Shown piece by piece: positions 32,280 through 43,460 of a DNA stretch of 64,000 nt. Source of the stretch: Nannochloropsis oceanica. Its lineage: Eukaryota > Sar > Eustigmatophyceae > Eustigmatales > Monodopsidaceae. How positions within the stretch are numbered: the first letter of the stretch is position 1; each line of letters begins with the position of its first letter. The stretch covers positions 357,501-421,500 of the forward strand of contig CP038111.1 of assembly GCA_004519485.1 (NCBI GenBank), in the 5' to 3' direction. A program made the translations under genes and the position numbers. The notes below the pieces were generated by a model. The model was not told the DNA's origin, did no database searches, and was given only the letters and a program-made list of their open reading frames with translations.

Positions 32280-34504
32280 ATGGCGTCACGTACCCCTAGA
32301 AGGGCAGCCTCAAGATTAATTAGATGTGTAGGGGTTGTATTGTTTTTCGTGTTTATGCAGATAGTGATGGCGTCGGCATTGCAAGGTTCGTGTACGGTGG
32401 ATGCGGGTGAGTGGGAGTAGGATAGAATGTTGAGACGCTCCAAGGCCTTGGAAAGTCGATCTTTTTTTACTCGCTTGTGACGACCCTGCAATGCGCTGCA
32501 TCTCACATGCTAGAAGATTGCCTAGCGAAGCCTTCGCATGGCATCATACCCTCCATTTTCTTTCGTATGTGGATACCTCCTTTCACTCCATACCTCCTTT
32601 CACTCCCTTCACGCACACATCCTTCCCTTAACCCCTACCCTCCAACTTCTCGCGTTTCCCTCTCTTGCATACACACACTCACAGATCACACAGATCTAAG
32701 GCAAAGGACAAGCACATTGGGCAAAGTCTCACGATCGCACATTACAGAAGCAGTATCATCATCATTTCTATTATCTCTACCGGCAGCAACAGCAGCTGTA
32801 GGGGCAACACAGGTCTTCCCTCTCTTGCGCCGCCGAGGGGGCGCCTGGGACTTTATCAGAAGAGAAAAGATCGGCACAGCCAAGGCGCTCGCCAAGCCAA
32901 AGCCTGCCAAGAAGGGTGCAGTCAACAGCAACAGCAAAAGCAGCAGCATCAGTAGTAGCAGCAGCAGCAGCGCCACCACTACTAAGGCCGGCAAACCCAA
33001 GAGACCGAAAGCAGCGCTCTTAACCCGGAAGGAAGCCCCCAAGTTTTTCGCGTTAAGCCTGATGATGTTCTGCATCATCTACGTTTTCACCATGACCCGC
33101 GACACAAAAGACACCCTCATTGTTTCTTATTGTGGGGCGGAGGCCATCGCTTTCCTGAAAGTTTACGGCGTCGTTCCCGCCGCCATGGCCTTCATGGTGG
33201 GGTACTCCTGGGCTGCGAACCACCTGTCAAAGCGCTCCTTATTCTACGTGACCATCGTCCCGTTCTTTGCATTTTATGCGCTTTTTGCCTACGTGCTGTA
33301 CCCGAACCGTCATAACCTCCACCTAGAGCAACTCGCCCCTATTGCCGGTGCTAGTCTCCCCTACGTTCGCAATCTGTTTCGGTACTGGATCTTTTCGATT
33401 TATTACATCACTTCCGAGTTATGGGGCTCGGCAGGAGTGCCCTTGTTGTTTTGGCAGTGTGCGAATGACGTGACCCCCATTGATCAAGCCAAGAGGTTCT
33501 ATCCCCTTTTTGCCGTTTTGGGAAATATGGCTCCGATCGTCTCGGGACAGACCACAGCGTTCGTGAGCAAGTGGATCAAGAAACTGCATCCGCACGACGA
33601 GCATCTCGCTTTTGAAAACACGTTGAAGGTGTTGACTTCCTTCATGATGGCCGCCGGCGGGATCGTCATGGCGCTCTACTGGTATGTGATGGACGTCAGC
33701 TCCGCGCAAGCCGCCCAAGCCCAAGCCATGCTCTCCAAGTCGGCCTTGAAGAAACAATCCATCGCGATTGAGCACAGCAGTAAGAAGGCGAAGCCCGGCT
33801 TGCTTGAAAGTATGAAGATTCTTTCAAAATCTCGTTGGTTGGAATGCATTGCCGTCATGGTCGTCTCGTACGGCCTGACCATGGAATTTACGGAAATCAT
33901 TTGGAAGGCGACGGTGAAAATGGCATTTCCCAACAAGCAGGACTACATGGAGTTCATGGGGAATTACTCCACTGTTGTCGGGATTATGACCGTGTTGATG
34001 TTGTTGTTAGGCAGCAATACGATTAAGATTCTGGGATGGAGGGTTGGGGCAATGGCGACACCTGTTTTGATGGCTACCTTGGCTGCGCCGTTCTTTGCTT
34101 ATATTTCGTTTGGGGATATGCATGGGTCGAGGCAGGCGTTGATGACAGCTTTGACAATTGGGACGATTCAAAATATTTTAAGCAAGGCGACGAAGTATGC
34201 TTTCTTTGACCCGACGAAGGAGATGGCGTATATTCCCTTAGATCAGGAGGCGAAGGTGAAGGGGAAGGCAGCGATCGATGTGTTGGGGGCACGGCTGGGC
34301 AAGAGTGGGGGCGCACTGGGTCAGCAGGCGTTGGTATTAGCGTTTGGAGGGATTATGAGGGGGGCGCCGGTGCTCGCGGGACTATTCTATCTGGTGATTT
34401 TTGGATGGTTGTCGAGTGTGAATCGATTGTCGAAGATGTTTTTGGATAATGAGAAGAAGACGACGGAGGGGTGCACGAAGACGGCAGCGAATGGACATCA
34501 TTAA
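32280..34504 (+). CDS. NTT: Plastid-type ATP/ADP translocase (NTT family)
   Basis: Exchanges ATP and ADP (or other nucleotides) across the plastid envelope; family shared with Rickettsia/Chlamydia Tlc proteins. Exon 1 32280-32406, exon 2 32685-34504, GT-AG with phase match (G|AT), 648 residues. Exon 1 encodes an ER-type signal peptide: Arg-rich start, hydrophobic VGVVLFFVFMQIVMASA. A Ser-rich stretch (AGC repeat) precedes the mature protein. The core has NTT marks such as RKEAPKFFALSLMMFCIIYV, TMTRDTKDTLIVSYCGAEAI, LKVYGVVPAAMAF, FRYWIFSIYYITSELWGSAG and PTKEMAYIPLDQEAKVKGKA, over about 11-12 membrane helices. The protein looks complete. Specificity (ATP/ADP versus general nucleotides) cannot be read here. 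Confidence 0.93.
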
Positions 34505-35415
34505 GTGTGTAGGAACAAAGGAGGAAAAGGTGGAAGAAAGGGACTTTGATTGAGGAAGAGATACTGTACATGGATTCGGAGGGAGGGCGGCGGAAGGGAA
34601 TGGGGCTTTCACGGGAAAAGGTGCGGGGGAGGAAGGCACATTGGGCATTTTTTGATGCATGGGACGACATCTTTATCCCTAAGTGTGGCAAAGAGGCAGT
34701 GCCAAGGGCAACAGCAGCAGCAGCAGCAGAAGAAGCAGCAGCTGCTGCTGCAGCAGCGATGTGTGTGTGTGTGTGTGTGTGTGTGTGATAATATCAAGGA
34801 GTGGTGGTTCAGACAAGGCATACCAAATTGATTGCATGACTCCCTTTTTGGTCCCCGAAAGGACGCAGTTAAAGTAAGACAGGCAGCAATTTATCCAAAG
34901 CTCCCGTTAGTCCGTGAGAAGGGGAAGTGCAGCCATCAAGTCAAGGAAAAGGGAAAGTCGCCATGAGGCAAAAAGGACCAAAAACTAAAAAGAAAATTTA
35001 ACACAAAGAAAACAATTCAAATCCCCGCTAAACTAACAAGTAAGCGTCACAACTGCTATTCCTCTTTGTTTGGGGTGGTATGGAGGGAGGGAGGGAGGGA
35101 AGGAAAGGGACGCAGAAGCCAGCTGACGCTCTGTGAGCAACTGATCCCAACCACAGCCACGACACGCGTCACGTTGTAATTACCGTGCTCTGTGTGTGAT
35201 GCAGCTCCTACGTCCACAAACAAATCGCGCTTGCCTTAGTTGCCGCCGGCTTGAAAAACTTGTCCATGGGTCTTTTGGTTGCGTGCCTAGCGATCCACAA
35301 ATATAGAAGTGATCACATGTTGTAAGAGTATGTCGTATGGCTGAAGAATGTCATACGCATCGATTCATTTAATCGCTACTCTCCCCTACACCAGCACCAC
35401 TACAGAGATTCTCTT
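34505..35415. other. Spacer NTT / kinase with microsatellites
   Basis: Holds the NTT 3' UTR, a CAG/GCA tract (about 34710-34757) and a (GT)n run (34761-34787). The part after 34870 is AT-rich then mixed. No gene recognised. Confidence 0.5.
34761..34787 (+). repeat. (GT)n microsatellite
   Basis: About thirteen GT units directly following a CAG/CTG tract; non-coding. Confidence 0.9.
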
Positions 35416-35496
35416 ATGCCTGCGACGACACCCACGACCACCACCACTATCACAACCACCACTACCGGTAGCAGCCGCCGCAGTAGCTCATCACCG
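35416..35496 (+). CDS. Possible upstream first exon of the kinase gene
   Basis: ATG at 35416 opens 27 codons, Thr/Ser-rich (MPATTPTTTTTITTTTTGS), ending at a good donor (CCG|GTAAGA) in phase 0. Possible acceptors lie at 35575 and 35637, but I could not link it to the kinase frame without a stop. It could be an upstream ORF or leader exon. Confidence 0.25.
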
Positions 35497-35852
35497 GTAA
35501 GAGCTCATAGACCTGGGCGCCGAAATGACTGATTCGCACGGGAGACTCACAAGGTCACTCACACTCACAACCGCCAGGTTTTGGTCCGTGTCACGGGAGG
35601 ATTTAATAACATCAACATCTCAGCGTGACTTTCAGTGGATTGGGTCCGACGCAGCAGTAGTACCAACCGCAGCAACACCAGCAGCAAAAGCACCAGCACC
35701 AGCACCATCGACCGCGCCAGCACCGGTACCAGAACCAACGGCACCAGGAGGAGAAAACTCAAACCGCTGATCGGGATAACAAGTGAGGGACGCGCCAAGA
35801 AACGGCGGCGGCGCATCGCGTGGAGAATTATATAAGACTTCATCTGAAAGCC

Positions 35853-37465
35853 ATGGAGACACAGCAGCGGCACCAAAACGTTGATGAAATCCCTGCAGTT
35901 CGCACCACCAGCCCCCTGACTGTCGATACATCCCTGACTGGCACGGCAGCCAAGACTATTACCACCTTGTTGACGCCACATTTTGAGAACGAGAGTGGTG
36001 TCATCGGTAGGAGCAGCAGGAGGAGGAGCAAGGAACGTCTTGCTACTGTTGCTAAGGGGGAAGCCACGGGGGCAGGCGTTAGCAGCGACAGTATTTTGCA
36101 GCATGTGGATGGTGCGGTAGTGTCTCCTAGAACGACAAACTTAGCCACGACGACGCCCCGGTCTGGTACCCTTGCTCCTCCCGATGAGGGCGAGGAAGGG
36201 AAGAAGCCGGAGGAGGGGGAGGAAGGTGGGTGGAAAGTGGGCCCTGAGGACTTCACACCAATGTGTGTAATTGGCCAGGGAGCGTTTGGGCGTGTATTGC
36301 AAGTGAGGAGTAAGCTTGATGACTGTATGTATGCAATGAAGGTTATCTCCAAGAGGATGCTGAGGAAGAAGAACCATCTTTCGTACATGCGTGCAGAGCG
36401 TGATATCATGACCAAGATCGACTTCCCTTTTGTCGTGGGCCTTAAGTTCTCTTTCCAGACGGAGGAAAAACTCTTCCTCATCATGGATTACCTCTCTGGA
36501 GGGGAGCTCTTTTTCCACCTTAGAAAACATGGCTTAATTTTAGAAGATACCGCCCGCTTTTATGTGGCAGAGATGGTACTGGCACTCGAGCACCTCCATG
36601 CCAAGGGCATCATTCACAGAGACCTTAAACCAGAAAATGTGCTCCTGGGGAAGGATGGACATTTGTGTTTGACTGATTTCGGTTTAGCTAAGGAACTGAC
36701 AGCCCCAACAGTGGGTGCGGAGAGAGAGGGAGATGAGGCAGCGGGGGAGGAGGGGGGGAGGGCACGGACTGTGTGTGGGACGAATGAGTACATGTGTCCG
36801 GAGATGATTTTGAAGAAGGGCTATGGTAAGGCGGCGGATTGGTGGAGTTTGGGTGCGCTGATGTATGAGATGATGGCGGGACATGCTCCTTTTCGAGCTA
36901 AGACGGTGAAGGAGTTGAACAGGAAAATTCTGCATGAGAAGCTCTCCCTCCCTCCCTTCCTCTCCTCAGAGGCACATGCTGTCCTCAAGGGGTTGCTCGA
37001 GAGGAATGTCCAAAAGAGGTTGGGGGCGACCCGGAGTACGATGTTTGAGGTAGGGGGGGTGGCGGCATTGAAGGGACAGAGTTTCTTTAAGAAAATAGAT
37101 TGGCAACTGTTGGTCAGGAAGCAATTGCCTGCGCCCGTGGTCCCGCCGTTGGCTTCCGATTGTGATACAAGTAACTTCGACGAGGAATTTACGAAAATGG
37201 ATTTGTCTTTGTCGTTGGTTGAGATTGAGGGGGCGGGGGCCACACATAGTGATACATTCTGTGGGTTTTCGTACATTGAATCCTCGATTCCCGTCCCTTC
37301 CTCCCTCCCTGCCTATCGGCTGACCCCCGCTGTCAAAGCTGCTGCTCGTTTGCAAGCAGCTGAGGATCTTGAAGCTTTTGATGGTACGGGGGCTACTCCC
37401 GGGAGTAAGAAAAAGAAAAAGAAAAAGAAGACACCAGCAGGGGCAGCAGCGGCAGCGGCAGAAAC

Positions 37466-37519
<54 letters not shown>

Positions 37520-38552
37520 GGCGATGGAGGTTGTGACGGTAACTGTACCGGTGATGGGGGAAGAGACATTAAGTCTGATTAGAAGTGGGAGTGGGAGTTC
37601 AACCACCAGTAGTACTGCTACCACCACTGTGGAATCGGGAAAGGGAGAGGGAAATGAGGAGGGGGAGAAAGGGGGAATTCTCGTAGGGAGGGGAGTGGCA
37701 GCAGAGGGGGATGAGGGAGCGAGTGGTGAGAAGGGACGACAACAACCGCATGTGCGAAAATGGGGAGTGGTTGCGGCGCCGAGGGCCGTGCAAGTACAAG
37801 GAGATATCGAAATGCAATTCCCTCCCTTGGGCGGTGCCGTCTCTTCCCACCCGATGAGGCAGCAGCAACAACCAGCATTGAAGAGCGTCATTTCAGGCGT
37901 GCTACCGGGGCCGCTTATTCTCCGGAATGGAGCTGCTACAACTACTGCTCCTGCTGCTACTGCTGCTGTCCCTGCTCAGTCATTGGGAAGCAAGCCAGGC
38001 ACCTTTTCGTGGAGTGCTGTTGTAGCCACCCACAAGACGACGACGAGCAGCATCATCACAACTCCCACCACCTCCAGCAGCAATGCTATCAAAAATCTTC
38101 AGTCCCAACCTCTTTCTGCTTCTACCTCCTCTACCACGGAGAAGCAAGTAGTCATCCCTTCACCCCCTTCTTATCTTTCAAGCGCAGCTGCTACTATTGC
38201 ATCAGCGATTGGTGCCATGGAGAAGGCTAGTATGCCATCCGCATCCCCTGTGACTGGTGGAACAGGCAGCAGCGACGGAGAGTGCCGGGATGAAGAAAAT
38301 GACGACGGCTTTGTGGTGGTCACAAAGACCAAGCATACCAGCAACACTGCTGCTGCCGGAAAGAAGCAGCAGCAGCAGCAGCAGCAGCAGAATCGGCAGC
38401 GACAGCAGCGCCAACAGCTGTCGTCATCCTCTCTCATCGCAAACCGAACAATCAGTCCTCCTATCAACAAGCTGAATGGTACAGCTACGGCTTATGTGCC
38501 TCACGGTGGAGGAGGAGTGGGGGGGTGGGGGTCATACCGGTCAAAAACATGA
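35853..38552 (+). CDS. AGC-family Ser/Thr protein kinase (S6K/AKT-like) with long low-complexity tail
   Basis: 899 residues from the ATG at 35853. Kinase motifs: glycine loop GQGAFGRV (from 141), catalytic Lys in YAMKVIS (163), HRDLKPEN (255-262), DFG (275-277), T-loop TVCGTNEYMCPE (from 306). About 15 extra acidic/Gly residues sit between DFG and the T-loop. The AGC tail ends in a hydrophobic motif FCGFSYI (near 470), so PDK1/TORC2-type activation is expected. No PH or C2 domain is seen; the N-terminal 130 residues are Thr/Ser/Glu-rich. Beyond the AGC tail, some 430 residues contain poly-Lys, an Ala run of about 20 (GCA repeat), Ser/Thr/Ala stretches and a Gln tract, ending in YVPHGGGGVGG. 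The frame also stays open upstream to 35787; TATATAA lies just before the ATG, and more exons may exist upstream. Confidence 0.88.
37455..37520 (+). repeat. (GCA)n run coding poly-Ala in the kinase tail
   Basis: Near-pure GCA/GCG triplets that encode about 20 alanines; a second CAG run at 38366-38392 encodes Gln. Confidence 0.85.
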
Positions 38553-39748
38553 CGAAGACAAAAGCGAGCAGTGTGGACCTCATCATCAAATTTCCTTTAC
38601 CTTTCACTCGGAGATTTGATCGTGATGTCTGGGTGCGGCTTTTTTTGGCTGGCTGCGCGGAGTTTGTGTTGTCTATTTTTTTAGGGCGAAAGAGGGATGT
38701 ACATACGTTGGAAGAGGGGAGAAGTGGCAGTTCAGGAGCGTTAATAGTGGTAGTAACAGCAGCTGGGAGAGAGAAAGAAGGCACGCACGAAAGTATTCGC
38801 TGACCAACGCGCAAATGCCGCTTTGGACGAGACAAAAACATCAATAATGACAGTAGCAAGTCCTTCTCTATTTTTGATTCAGCCATATTTGCGTGTGGGT
38901 TGTATATCTGGCTAAGAGATGAAGGAAAATAGCGCATTCACCAGCGTGGCCGAAAAAAAAAATCGTTGAGGAGGAAGGAGGCTTTAAACAAATATATATA
39001 CTTTATATATATTGTTTTTCTGAAGTCCAAAATCAACCTACGAAAGGGGATGCAAAACGGAAAGCTTTTTTCTCGGGTGGGCTCAACTCCCCTAAATTTT
39101 CACTAACTCGAGACTTATTGTTCGTAACCAGCGCTAAAATATAATACCCCATCAATCTGCGGACTAGGACACAATCCAATGTCTAAAAATATGGTACACC
39201 CCCAAATAAATGACTAGTATAGTAAAACCTCCCCACGTTTGGCGCTCAGCCAGGTCGCGTGGACAAGATCCTCTCTGTGAGTCATACCAGAAATCTGCAT
39301 CTTATTTCAAATCAAAGGGGCCTGTAAAACGCAAAGTGAAGACACTCCCCGCCACAAACACGCAGTAAATGCAGCAACTGATGGGCCACGTTTTCCGGCT
39401 ATTTACTATCTGCGTGGAAACCACTTGCGCAGAAGTTGCGTGGTTCGGACCCACCACGCGGGATTCCAAAGAGGACAACGCAGAGCCCTCGTGTGATAAA
39501 AGCCTGCAGGAGCGTCTCCTATTCTTTTTTTCAAGAGCGCTCTGTTTTAAATGTCGTAGCTAACGGGTGGTGGTGGCGTATCCTCCTCCCTTGAACCCGC
39601 GACCCAGCAAATCCAAGCCCCGATCTTGATTGATCCTTCTCCCTTTCGCTTTCGGTGCCCACTTTGTTCTTGCTCTGGTCCGTATTGCTTCCTCTCCCCG
39701 TACAATGTGCTGATTTGATGCCTTGGCCCCCATACCCGCGACAGGACA
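38553..39748. other. Long intergenic region with hairpin-forming segments
   Basis: No protein gene recognised over about 1.2 kb. An AT-rich imperfect palindrome lies at about 38987-39016. Two adjacent GC-rich hairpins occur at about 39410-39460; the second has a perfect stem, 39438-39444 with 39453-39459. The region should contain the kinase 3' UTR and the promoter of the next gene. Confidence 0.45.
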
Positions 39749-41663
39749 ATGTTCAAGTGTCTTCTACTCTTGGCTCTCTTGGGCGTGGCCTGCGCCTTCA
39801 TGGGCCATGTACCCAGCACCAGAAGCCGTGGCCGCATCATGGCCAGCCTAGCCGACCTCGAGGCCAAGCTTGCGAGCAAGCCCCTGAGCGCCAAGGGACC
39901 TATGCCCATGGCTCCCACCCCCGTCAAACAATCTGGTTTCTCCTTGTTTCAGAGCAAGTCGACCACCCCCGCACCGACCGCGACGAAGAGCGCGGTCGTG
40001 GCCAAGACGACGAAGCCCACTGCCGTCAAGGTTACTAAGGAGATGGCCAAGGCCCTGAGTGCCCCCGCCGCTGTTGTCACGAAGGCCAAGTCTGGTACGT
40101 CTGTGTGTTTCATTAGCTGAGATAATGTAGCTCTCCGTCATATTTTTTATTGCCAGATTGGAGTCTGGGTCGGGGGAGTGTCTTTGTGTAGGTTTCCGTT
40201 TGTCTGTCTGTCTGTCAGCCTGTCTGTTTGCACACAGGTCTGAGTTATCTGTCTTTATCCTTTTGTGACAATTTGTATGTTTTCTCTGTGTCTTTGTCTC
40301 TGTCTATGGGAAGGCGCGCTTGACGCCGCGCAAGGTCCCCCTTGATGAACTGCGAAACCTAGCGCAGGGGATTCGATCGAGGGCTGCCTCCTCTCTTTTC
40401 TACTCTTCATGTAACTCACATCCTCCTTTTGGTATGCTCACCTACCGCTGGTATGGCTGCTCTTGTCTTCTGTCTTTTAATATGAAGCGAGGCAGATAAA
40501 CTTAGTGAATGGCTTTATCATCGGGGTGTGGGTCCTTGGAGAGGAGGGAAGAAATGGCAGCAATCATGAAACTAACACTTAGCATGCAAATAAAACGAAT
40601 CTGAAGGGGACCTTATTAATCCACTGACAAGTACCAGAAAAATGAAATGAATAAAAAAAAATGAAAAGAATATGATATGGACTCCTTCCTCTCATCCATC
40701 CTACACTCGACAGTCTCGGCTGTGGAGCCCAGCGCGCCTGTCGTCCCCGCCGCCACCGGTGCTGGTGCCGACTTTGGTACGGCCGGTGTCTTGGGTGGTG
40801 CTCTCCTCGCTACTGTCGCTGGTGCCAGCGCCGTCAGCAATGCCCTGACGGGCAAGGCAAAGGCTATTGCCGATGCTGAGAAAAAGAAGGCCATTGAGGA
40901 GGCGGCGCGCAAGGAATACGTCATTCGCCAGCAACGTGCTCGTAAGCCTCTGGCCCCGGGTCCTTCTGACGCTTTTCGCCTCGCTGCCTCCGTGGGATTG
41001 ATTCTCGCCTCCACTGGTGCGATTGGCGCCTTCGTCCTGCTCCCCAAGCCCGAAGAACCTGCACCCATCGTCAAGGACATCAAGAAGACATCACCCAAGC
41101 CTGCTGCTGCACCTGCTGCTGCCCCTGCTTCTATTGCCAAGCCCGCACCTGTCGCACCTGCTGCACCTGCCGCGCCTGCCGCACCTGCCGCACCTGCCGC
41201 GCCTGCCGCACCTGCCGCGCCTGCCGCTAAGGATCCTGAGCCCGTCGCTGCTCCCGTGGCACCCTCGGCTAAGGAGGTCGAGCCCGTCAAAGCCACGACC
41301 CCGGTCGTCGAGGCATCCAAGCCGATTGCAGTCACCAAGCCTGCTGCTCCCACGCCCGCCACCTCTGCCCCCGCAGCGCCTGTTGCTGAGGCCCCCAAAC
41401 CTGCTCCTGTTGCTCCTTCCCCCGAAGGTGCCCCGGCTGTCGAGGCCGTCAAGGCCAACCCTCCTCCTCCTCCTCCTCCTGCTTCCAAGGTGATGGAAAA
41501 GTCCAAGGCTGCTGCTCCTGCTGTAAAAGCACCTGCTACGCCTGTACCTGACTTCTCGTCGGTGCCGGGAGATGCCCCCTCAGCACGGACGTTGGCGCCT
41601 GACACATCTGTGGACCCTGAATTCTTGAAGAGTCTGAAGGGCTCAAAAAAGGGGAAGAAGTAA
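39749..41663 (+). CDS. Plastid-targeted Ala/Pro/Lys-rich membrane protein, unidentified
   Basis: Exon 1 39749-40094, exon 2 40714-41663; the 619-nt intron is GT-AG and the join keeps phase (G|TC), giving 431 residues. The N-terminus is a clean signal peptide (MFKCLLLLALLGVACAF) whose cleavage site is followed by Phe, then a basic Ser/Pro-rich transit-like stretch: the bipartite plastid signal of algae with complex plastids. Exon 2 has two hydrophobic segments (TAGVLGGALLATVAGASAV and LAASVGLILASTGAIGAFVLL) joined by a charged helix. A long Pro/Ala/Lys tail follows, with about eight perfect APA-type repeats near 41155-41230. The end is basic. Function unknown; the tail looks like a flexible spacer or scaffold in the stroma or lumen. 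Codon use is strongly biased and GC-rich, which suggests high expression. Confidence 0.75.
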
Positions 41664-42254
41664 GATGCGGAGAGAATGAAGAAGGGAATCACGGAAGGGG
41701 GGATGCAGAAACTTTGAGGGAAAAGGATCGTATTGAGTTTTCCGGTGGTATGTCTATGTACGTGTGTGTGTTAGATGGTGCTGTTCAATCGATGTATCCA
41801 CCTTTGTATTTTTGTGTCCTTACTCTCCCCGACATTAAGGGTCAGGCGAGGGGGGGAGAAGGGGGGTCATTTTGGTTTGTGTGGGAATGTAGGTGTGGGT
41901 GTGAAGTCATGACTTGAAGTAAACCAACCGACAAAAAAAACACTCTGTCCGTTTGTCCCTTGGTTTCGTCTGCTCTCGCCGGGAGCAGAAAAGAAGACGG
42001 CGACCAAGGAAGAAAGGGAAAAAGGAGAAAACATCAGGACATGAACATCGTACGATCATGCTTAGAGGCTTCTGATCGCTTCAATTCTTTTGCTGTAACT
42101 TCAATAAGAAAATACGTTATTCATTTGTTGACTCCAGATTTCTATGTATACTCAAGAAGCGTCATATCTGCAGTCCATATGTCACTCCTGATGTAAATTC
42201 GCATTTTTGTACACATGCCGTTCTATCCCCTCCTCTCTATCCCCTCCGCTCTAC
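41664..42254. other. Convergent 3' spacer
   Basis: Between the 3' ends of the plastid-targeted protein gene (plus) and the PPTase gene (minus). Nothing recognised. Confidence 0.5.
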
Positions 42255-43079
42255 TCAGAACTTTAAGTGCACCAAACCCACCCTCCCCTCCCTCACCTTC
42301 GTCACCGCCACCGCCGTCAAAAAGAACCTTCCCCCTTCCACCCTCCTCCACTCCCCCTTCACTTCAAATCCACCCTCCTCCTCCTCTCCGCCCGTCAACA
42401 ACAACACAATCGCACACGTCCCATCAACCCGTGGCGTGACCTCCGCCTCGTGAAACGCCACGTAGCGGCGGACAAAAGGGTGTATCGCTTTGTACACACT
42501 TTCCTTGAAGGAAAACCTCAACAAAATCTCACTCTCAGCGCTTATTCCCACAGATTTCAATGCCCCCAAACCATTCCTCTCTTTCAATGTCAGCACACGC
42601 GTGGCGATACTACTAGTTCTTGTCCGCGGCTCACACACCTCCACATCCACCCCGATGTGAGAGGAAGCAATCTTCTCTCCCTCCTCCTCCTCCCTCACCC
42701 CCCTCAAGAGGCATACGGCCAAATCCTTCTTATGACTTATAGAGGCCTGTACATGCGGGGGCAAAGAAGGTGCTCCACCCTCTTCACGCAACACCGCCTG
42801 CTCAATGCTCGCGGGACGTGGAAGTGAGCGGAGGTTTCGGCGGAGGGCTAATCGTCCACCAACAAAGGCGAGACGTGCCTCAATGTTGCTCATTTCTAGT
42901 GCCAGCTGCAGCTCTTTGGGATGTAAAAGATCTGACTCTTTTTTGCCGTCCACGAGAAGAGAGAGGTCGAGTTCGGTATCATCAGAGGAATGAGGGGTGT
43001 CATGGTGATTGGTGGCGGAGGAGGAAGAAGGGAGGGGGAGGCGCAAACCCAATACGTGCCCCATGGGTGGGATGTCCAT
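42255..43079 (-). CDS. 4'-phosphopantetheinyl transferase, Sfp type
   Basis: Transfers phosphopantetheine from CoA to a Ser of acyl/peptidyl carrier proteins, activating fatty-acid or polyketide synthases. Single exon, 274 residues. Signature motifs: QASISHKKDLAVCLL, Mg-binding IGVDVE, and RFSFKESVYKAIHPFV (the WSxKEAxxK block, with F for W) followed by FHEAEV. The first 50 residues are Ser/Asp-rich. The length fits an Sfp-like enzyme, though part of the usual N-terminal half may be missing, so an upstream exon cannot be excluded. Confidence 0.82.
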   Translation of the reverse strand: MDIPPMGHVLGLRLPLPSSSSATNHHDTPHSSDDTELDLSLLVDGKKESDLLHPKELQLALEMSNIEARLAFVGGRLALRRNLRSLPRPASIEQAVLREEGGAPSLPPHVQASISHKKDLAVCLLRGVREEEEGEKIASSHIGVDVEVCEPRTRTSSIATRVLTLKERNGLGALKSVGISAESEILLRFSFKESVYKAIHPFVRRYVAFHEAEVTPRVDGTCAIVLLLTGGEEEEGGFEVKGEWRRVEGGRFFLTAVAVTKVREGRVGLVHLKF

Positions 43080-43335
43080 TTCGAAGGAGGTGGGGAAGAG
43101 CTGCTCTGCTTTTAGGATGGCTGCTGACTGGATGGTGCTCGTGCTGGTCGATCGTAGTGGAATGGAGGAGGAGGAGGAGTGGGAGGAAGAAGAGAAGGGG
43201 AGAGACGCATGCCATGGTTGTTGCTCCCGTCGTCGGACCGATGATGGTGCGCTGCGGGTGCCACAGATGAAGGCGGCTTATTTAAGATGGAGAAGGAGAT
43301 GGTGGGATGGAGGGTGGTCTGGTGTGATGAGATAG

Positions 43336-43460
43336 TGGTCAAACCGTCACGCTAATCGCCCCTCTCGTCATTGTACCTGTCTGGAGTGCTCTCCTACTGG
43401 AGAATACGGCGCATGAAGCTTGGTGGTACGACCACGTCCTGCCGGCGGCGACCACTGAAT
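43336..43460 (+). CDS. Candidate coding exon, membrane segment near C-terminus
   Basis: Open reading from an AG at about 43335 to a TAG at 43458-43460 encodes TVTLIAPLVIVPVWSALLL followed by ENTAHEAWWYDHVLPAATTE. This looks like the end of a small single-pass membrane protein. No start codon in frame follows the stops at 43320, so an upstream exon is needed and was not found. Unidentified. Confidence 0.3.

Noticed and set aside
37313-37891. 192-codon minus-strand frame with poly-Ala
   Set aside because: Antisense of the kinase tail; alanines arise from the GCA repeat read in reverse.
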